Made by a program: the position numbers and the translations under genes. Under the pieces are notes generated by a model that was not told where the DNA came from, did no database searches, and saw only the letters and a program-made list of their open reading frames with translations. From Gonium pectorale (lineage: Eukaryota > Chlorophyta > Chlorophyceae > Chlamydomonadales > Volvocaceae), in the NCBI GenBank assembly GCA_001584585.1, contig LSYV01000003.1, positions 3,859,691 to 3,923,690 of the forward strand: a stretch of 64,000 bases of DNA. Reading direction: 5' to 3'. The first letter of the stretch is position 1, and each line of letters starts with the position of its first letter. Shown here piece after piece: positions 57,490 to 64,000 of this stretch.

Positions 57490-60154
57490 GGTGGCCGGCG
57501 GGACACCGACTAGACACTAGTTAGCGGCTGCGGCTGAACGATACCCTAAAATGTGGGTTTGCAGCAGGGCTAGCCGTGTACTAAGTGCGAAGGCGGTGGT
57601 GAAAGTGGCAACGTCTGTTAAGAGGTGGCCAATATCGTCCTTCTAGACTCAGGTTGTTGTACACCACCCTCACACTGCTAAATAGGGGACAAGTTAGCAT
57701 GTTTGGCTGTGTATGCTGCAAATTTATTAATGTCTCTTGGTCAGGTGGGCATGTGGACAACAACCAGGCATCACTTCTACCGACCACTGGGCCTGAGGCA
57801 GCCACCAAACCATGTAATACGCGGCGCACAGAAGGCTGGAATGGCACAGGGTTGCGACATGACGACCAAGTGAGAGGGGTCTGTGGCATTTTCAGCTCAG
57901 AGGCGTGTCCCCAGCTCACACATAGTGTGCCTCCCGCTTGCAAATAGGAGGCACACTCATATACATCAGCTTGGCAGCGCCTGGGAGGGCGGGTCATCGC
58001 CGTGCACGCCGTGCCAGGGTTTCGCGCGTGCTGTCCCTGCTAAGGATGCCGGTAAAGAGTTTGCAGCGAAACACAGGTTTGCGGCGAGATATTGCTCAAC
58101 AACCCTCTATCGTTCGCTAGTACAGCACGACACCCAGTCGGTACAGTAAGGGTACAGTGTCCGTCGTCACGATGAACACATTAGGATTTTGTGCAGACTG
58201 CCCTGGACTGTCACGCCGTTTATTGCGGGTGGCTGGGGAAGCCCACATTATCAACGGAGCCTACAGATGCAGCAGCTCTGAAACCCAGTGGTGGAGGAGG
58301 TGCCCTGGAAAGCAACCTCGACTCCGCCACCTCACCACTGCAGAGCCAGTGCAGTGACCGGAGTCTTGTCCACGCCGCCGCCCTCAGCGGCCCCACGCAG
58401 CATTCTACAGCATGCCGAACCTCCCAGTGGCCTTAGACTGTGCGCGGGACCCATGGAGCCTTCTTTCCTGCCACTGCAGTTGCAGCCCGTCCGCAAGGCG
58501 CCGCGGTCACGCGGTCCAAATCCCACGCTGTGTGAGCGCCGAGCGGTCACCACCCAACAGCACCCCACGCACCCGCCGGTGAACCGCCGAAGCCGCGCTG
58601 CAAGGCACGCTAACGTTGATGGCGGCCGCGATGAGGACAACTAAGGATGGCTTCCAACTGCCGCTAGTTGGTTCTAGGTGGAGCTGCCAAGTGGAGCGTA
58701 CCGCCCTGCCTCAGTCTCCGTTTAAGGGAGGAACTCGGAGCCGCCGTCGTTCCTCCGGCCGGGAGGGCCATGTTGCTGTTTACAGAAAGGGTAGGCCTCC
58801 TGGAGCACTTCGCCCTGGAGTCCCAGATCCCCTGCAATAGGAACCCGCGTTGTGCTCTTTTAAAGTCAAGCAGACGCCAGCGATACGGAACGGAGCTGCA
58901 CCAAGATGACACCGCCACCCGCCCAAAGCGCTGCACCGCCTTGGCAATCTCACCGCTGGCCGGTGGCAGGCGCGGCAGCTGCCGGCGCCGCGCCAGCGTC
59001 AGGTTGAGCACTGGGCCTGGATGGGGCACCCCAGGTCTTATAGCACACCGCGGCGGCACGGGTTGTGAGGGGCGCGTCCGGGTGGCCGGGGAGCGGCTCC
59101 GAAGACGTATTGTCGGCCTAGCGCAGCGTGCAGGTAGAGTAGATCTGGAGTCACCGGAGATGGGATCCAGGCACCTGGCGAAGCCGCTCCGCCGGCCAGG
59201 CGCCAGGCAGCGCCCTTTCCTTATGTCATAGGTAGGAGACATGAGGTCGGGCCCTGCGCAGTCCCGCCGCTATAACAAGCCAGCACAGCCCACCGTAGCG
59301 CAGCAGGGTGCAGGGTTCCTTCTCTTCTTGTGTGTGCCGTCGGTGTTTGGTCTTGGCCGCCGTGGTGCGCTGTAGTTAGGGCAGGGTTTCGGTGGTTCTC
59401 CTCACGGGAGGGCTGCATGTCCCTCCCGTTGTCTGTCGCCCTTTCTTCGCCTCTCCGCCTGTAACCTTTCCACAGAAAAAAAAGCAGGACGTGCGATCAT
59501 AAAAAAGAGAGAAAAAGAGAGAGTGTTACATCAGTGCCCATACGTGCTTGCTAGCACCTCGGCGGAGAAACCTGCACAGAAAGATGGAGTCCGCCATCAT
59601 GCACCTCGCGCCCTCAATGCAACATCGGTGGCCCCCGCGCCCACATTGAGTGCGCTCTGTTTTTGTCTGTGGAAAGGTGACAGGCGGTGGTGAGCTGCTG
59701 CCTTCACGGCAGTCCTATGTCCGTAGAGGCTGCCTTCCCCGTTTCTGGTTCTCTCTTTTTTTCTTCACGGCTTACAATCACAGGGTGGCTGGCTCCACAC
59801 GTTTGTCGCCCCTATGTAGTACGTACACTGCATACCGCCGCCAAGCGTTCCGGGTGGGTGGGCTGGGTGCACGCGGGCGCTACGCGGGTCCGGTGGCCGC
59901 TGGCCGCCGATGGCCGCGGTGTAGCCGCGGAGCACGTCTTTGGGCGAGGTAACTGGGGCATACTGGGGTGTGGGATCTGCGGCCGACGGGCTGCAGGCTA
60001 GGTTCCTTGCTCGTTTGGTGTTCGCGTAGTGTTTACTTGCTAATCTTTTGAGCATGCCGTATGCCGAAGCTGGACGCTCCGAGACGCTCCGAGACGCGGG
60101 AGGGCCGATCTGCTCACGACCTTACCAAACCGCCCTGCTGCTTTCCAGTATGAA
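57490..60154. other. Intergenic region, no gene seen
   Basis: Upstream of CDJ1; its promoter should be just right of 57490. No convincing protein. Purine-rich AT-biased stretch at 59476-59522 and the 35-base repeat at 59716-59750. An ORF across the latter also encodes repeat sequence only. Confidence 0.45.
59716..59750 (+). repeat. 35-base interspersed repeat, copy 2
   Basis: Exact match to 22672-22706, followed by a pyrimidine-rich tract. About 400 bases upstream of the LINE frame. Confidence 0.7.
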
Positions 60155-61365
60155 TTGGGGACTCGCTATTTCTCCCCTGCTTTATTTCTTGGTAACTGTT
60201 TACTTTCACCCCGCAAGCTCTGCACCATGCGTGCCGGTGGTGGTGCTCGCGACGTCGCGAGGACCCTGGCAGGCGGCATTCTGCCAACATCTTCCCTGCC
60301 TTCCGATGCTGCTGCTGATGCGTCCTCCAGTTTGCGGGCGTTCCCGCGCCTTGACTGGGTGCGGGGTCATCCTTGTGTTGGTTTCCGGCGACTTGGATTT
60401 GTTCGGCATGCCGAGCGACACGGCCGTACACGGTGCACGGTGCACGGTACACTGTGGTGCGACGCAGTGGACCGCCTAGGCACTGGCATGAACAGCACGG
60501 ACGTTGTCGCTGTCATATGTCGGGTGTTGAGGAAGGCCCTCGAGACGGCATTCAGTCTGCGTGGCGTGGGGCGGGGTGAGTCGCGTGCGCGTGGTGTGAG
60601 GCAGGATGAGTCGTGTGTGCGTGGTGAGGGGCGGGATGGGGAGCGTGTGGTACGGGAGGACAAGGACGCTCCGTGGTGGACCCCAGACTGCGCAGAAGCG
60701 AGGGCTGCTATGTTTGAGCAGAAAGCGCACATGCGAAGCAACAACTTGCTGGGTGACGCGGATGCAAAGGCGCAATTCAGCAGGCTGCGGACACGCTACC
60801 AGCGCTTGCGGCGGGAAGCCAAAGACAAATACCGCATTACGCATTTCCAAGCTGTCCTTGACTCGTGCAGGGGTGACCCACGGGCCTTGTGGAAGCGGCT
60901 AAGCGATGATGATGGGACTCAGGACTGCGCCGTCGCTGATGTCGACTCGTGGTGAAGCTACTTTGATGCGCTCTTTAATGCCACGGGAAGTGCCTCTTGC
61001 GACGTAGGAGCGGATGCCATCCTCAGTTTTATTAATGGCGTGCCACGGGGAGAGGGAAGAGGATGGGAAAAGCTAACCCCACGCCGCGCAGCGCGGGTAG
61101 AGGCTGCTTCCGCCCTGAACACTCCCTTCACACTTGAAGAGATGAAGGAGGCCTTGGGTGCGCTTCGGAATCACAAGTCTGGTGGGTTGGACAAAGTTCC
61201 GGCGGAGTGCTATAAGAATGCGAAGAGGCAGGTAGATGGGCGCAGTCATAATGTTTTGGCCCCACATCTGCTTAGGTTGATGGAGCATATACGAGCCACA
61301 GGGGACTATCCGCAGCAGTTTGAGGTGTCGGCCCTTACACCCATCCATAAAAAGGGAGACGTCTT
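60155..61365 (+). mobile_element. Non-LTR retrotransposon (LINE), partial, with in-frame stop
   Basis: One frame runs 60155-60955, ends at a TGA, then stays open to the assembly gap at 61366. The first part shows the linker seen before LINE reverse transcriptases (PWWTPDCAEARAAMFEQKAH ... RYQRLRREAKDKYRITHFQA ... DPRALWKRLSD). After the TGA come YFDALFNAT and the start of the RT domain: FTLEEMKEALGALRNHKSGG, LDKVPAECYK, and FEVSALTPIHKKGD. The catalytic (F/Y)xDD motif would lie in or past the gap. The endonuclease domain is not recognisable upstream, so the 5' part is truncated or unseen. The near-intact frame suggests a fairly recent insertion. Confidence 0.8.
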
Positions 61366-61385
61366 NNNNNNNNNNNNNNNNNNNN
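61366..61385. other. Assembly gap (20 N)
   Basis: Twenty N bases. Sequence changes from LINE to unrelated single-copy coding sequence across it, so the true gap size is unknown and the join may hide the rest of the LINE. Confidence 0.99.
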
Positions 61386-64000
61386 GCCCGGCGCCGCCTG
61401 CAGGGCAACCTGCTGGGTGCGGCCACGGTGCTGTCGGCCCGCCTGTCGCCCAAGCTGCTGTCGCCGGGGAAGGCGCACCGCAGCGGCCTGCTGGCGCTGC
61501 TGCGGCACACGCAGTGGTGGGCTGGGGGCGCACGGGCGGGGCGGGGCGGGCGGAGGCAGCGGGTCAGGGGGAGCGGCGTTGGGGGGGGGGGCAAGACGAC
61601 GCGGCAGTGTGTTACGTCGTGCGAATATGCGTGCGTGCTTGTGGACATGCTGCAAGCAAACAGACTAGGCAAACAGACTAGGCGAGGAAGGCGAGGGAGG
61701 CGAGGCAAACAGTCGAACAGCCGAGCAGTCTGGCAGTCTAGCGTTCTAGCGTGCGCGGCAGTGTGTGTGTGGTGGGGGGGGGCGCCGGCTTGGTTACAAC
61801 AGAAATAGAAGGCCGGGGGGAGAACGGAGTGGGGGCGGGCGTACGGGTGGCGGCCCAACCACCCCCCGGGTCCTGGAGCCCAGTCAGAGATTGGGGCAGT
61901 GCCGTGCGAGTGCGGTAGGGAGCCACGCACGCCGCAGGACGCTACCGACCACCCCGCACCCGACGTGCACCCACATCCCCATTCTTACCGTGTGCGAGGG
62001 CGCATCGCTGTTGTAGTGCACAAGTGGACTGGGTGCCGTCTTACCTACTGGGCATTACGTCATGGCCCTTGCTGCCGTATGCGCACAGGATGCGGAGCTA
62101 CTACCGGCGGATGGCGGAGGTGGAGGCGGGCGTGCCGCGGAGGGCGGACAGGGGCAAGGAGCGGGGGCGCCGCCGTGGGTCGGGCGCGTACGGCATGGCG
62201 CAAGAGGGTGAGGAGGACGAGGGCGGCGCCGCAGGCGCCGCAGGCGTGGGCGCGGGCGCCGCGGGCGCGCTCGTATGCAGCGGCAGCACCGGCGCCGCCT
62301 CACCCCGCGCGTTCGAGCACGTGGTGGAGGCCTGGTCGCGGTGCTGGGAGGACTCGGATTTCAAGGAGCAGTGGCGGGACACGGAGCGGCTCATTAGGGT
62401 GAGGTGGTAGTGAAGAAGGGAAACGGTTCGGACGCCGCGTGACGCCACATTGCTCTGAGGGTCGATTGTCCGGGTGGGGAGGGGCGGTACTTGGGTCGTG
62501 GGCAAGCTGAGCCTTGACCGGCAGGCAGGGTAACGGAGGGGGGCGCGGGTGAGGATTCGGAAGTTGTTCCTTCGCGTGTGTGGGCGCCGTGTGGGCGGGA
62601 TGCGCGGCTTGCCTCTCAGCGGCAGACGGTGAGGGAAGCTGCGCGCGGCCTGCGGATGCGATTGTAGTGCGCAGGCTTTACCGGCTTCCTGTGCTCAGTG
62701 CACGAATCCATCATTGCATTTGGGCCACCGATCGTGCACCCGCCCCGCGCGTCGCTGTGTCGCAGGAAGCCATGCGCGGCGTGTGCAGCAGCGCGCTCGT
62801 CGTACGCATGTCGTACTTTCTCGTACAGGGCTACTGCGCCGCCGGCCGCATCGCCGCCGCCGTTGACGCTTCCGCCGCCGCCGCGCGGTCCCGGCCCGAG
62901 GACGCCGACGCCGTGGGCCTGGCGCTTGTGGTACGGCAGCTACAGGCGTCGTACATCCAGCACTTGCGGCGCGTGGAGGTGGCGGCGGACCTGCCGGTGG
63001 GGTCGGGCCCGGCACTACTAGGGCTACGGGTGGGGTCGGCGGAGGGCGACGACGAGGCGGAGGAGGGCGGCGGTGGCGGCTGGGCGGCGAGCGGCGAGGG
63101 TGACAGCGGGGCGGGGGGAGAGGATACGGAGGAGAAGACGGAGCGCAATGAGGAAGAGGACGAGGAGGAGGGGGCAGCGCGGGTGGACTCGGAAGGGGAC
63201 GTGGAGATGCGGAGCCCGGCAAGTACGGCGACGACTGGGGACACGGGTGCAAGTGACGAGAAGGATGGAGGCCTTTCGGTGCAGCCGCCCAGGCGGCCAG
63301 GCGGCGCAGCAGCGCTACTGGCGGCGGCGGTCGGCGGCGCCAGGGCGCGCACGGCTGCCGCTGCCGCCACCACATCCGGCCCTGCGGCTAGCGCCGATGA
63401 CAGCGAAAGTGGCGGGGACGGTCACGCCGCGGCGATGGCGCCGCGCTCGGGCGCCGCTGCGCTGCTGGCCGCGGCCACGGCGGCGGGCAGGGGCCGAGCG
63501 GCGGCGGCGCCAGCCTCCGCAGCTGACGGGGGCCCCTCGGGCTGCGGGCAGGATCCCTCGCCTCAAACGGCGGCAGGTGCGCGCACTACAGCGGCAGCGG
63601 CGGCAGCAGCGCCATCACAGCCGCCAGGGAGTCAAGTTGTGCACAAACCGCCGGCGGCGGCGACCCTGGCACAGCAGCCGCGGCCGCAGACACGGGCGCC
63701 AGTCGCAACGGCCGGCGGCGGAGCGTACGCTGGCGGCAGCGGCGGGCCGGGGGGCTCGGAGGCCCGGCAGCTGCACGCGGCTGTGCGGTGGCAGCTGGGG
63801 GCGCTGCGCTGCGACCCGCTGTGCGCCGCTGCGTTGGCAGGTGAGCGGCGGGGGGTGGGAGGCGGGAGGCGGGGGATGATCGGTGGTGGGCGCTGGGCTG
63901 TTGCAAATGACCGTGTCCCCCCTCTTCCCTCCCTCGCCCCTCCGCCCGCCTACCTCCGCACCCAGGGCTGGTCCGCAGCGGCGGCCACTGCGCCGCCTGC
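61386..64000 (+). CDS. Unknown protein, truncated at both ends
   Basis: Exons 61386-61516, 62089-62398, 62766-63840 and 63966-64000 (runs off the window) join in phase. The 5' end is lost in the gap. Not recognised. The first part is helical and Leu-rich (GNLLGAATVLSARL; GLLALLRHTQWMRSYYRRMA), then a Gly/Ala linker, AFEHVVEAWSRCWEDSDFKE, and MSYFLVQGYCAAGRIAAAVD ... LVVRQLQASYIQHL, a pattern that could be paired helices (TPR-like). A long Glu/Asp-rich and Ala/Gly-rich disordered stretch precedes HAAVRWQLGALRCDPLCAAA. A remote link to RNA polymerase I factor TAF1A crossed my mind but cannot be supported. Confidence 0.6.

Overview
This looks like nuclear DNA of a volvocine green alga (Chlamydomonas, Gonium or Volvox type). 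The grounds are high GC, genes cut by many short GT-AG introns, plant-type chloroplast proteins (TIC40, a plastid DnaJ, a plastid-type DMT transporter) beside a ciliary protein, replication-type histone genes ending in a conserved 3' palindrome instead of a poly(A) signal, and TGTAA-type poly(A) motifs. All intron-exon models were built by hand from reading-frame continuity, GT-AG sites and phase. No transcript or database search was available.

Layout: 1-2.8 kb is a histone cluster (H4 forward; H2B and H2A divergent from one promoter). 3.1-5.9 kb (minus) is a 478-residue STPG/SHIPPO-repeat axonemal-type protein. 7.2-16.6 kb (minus) is a 26-exon chromatin protein of about 1,690 residues that joins an RFTS domain (otherwise typical of DNMT1/MET1 methyltransferases), a DDT domain, WHIM motifs, a BRWD/PHIP-like Tudor-type region, polyglutamine and an ARID domain, with no methyltransferase domain in sight. 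It shares a ~490 bp divergent promoter with TIC40 (17.1-21.3 kb, plus). 24.0-26.2 kb (minus) is a plastid-targeted EamA/DMT transporter, divergent from a very long low-complexity RS-rich protein (26.7-35.0 kb, plus).

35-40 kb is gene-poor and rich in repeats, hairpins and LINE debris. 40.1-42.3 kb (plus) is a small secreted Cys-containing protein with a C-terminal hydrophobic tail. 44.4-50.4 kb (minus) is an ankyrin-repeat TKL kinase (plant integrin-linked-kinase type) with a complete catalytic set and a CxxQ C-terminus. 53.8-57.5 kb (minus) is a chloroplast type-I DnaJ (CDJ1-like). 60.2-61.4 kb is a non-LTR retrotransposon that runs into a 20-N assembly gap, and the rest is a 5'-truncated gene of unknown function.

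There is no operon logic. The functional themes are chromatin (histones and the RFTS-DDT-ARID protein), chloroplast biogenesis (TIC40 import co-chaperone, DnaJ, envelope transporter), cilia and signalling. The most unusual item is the RFTS-DDT-WHIM-ARID protein.
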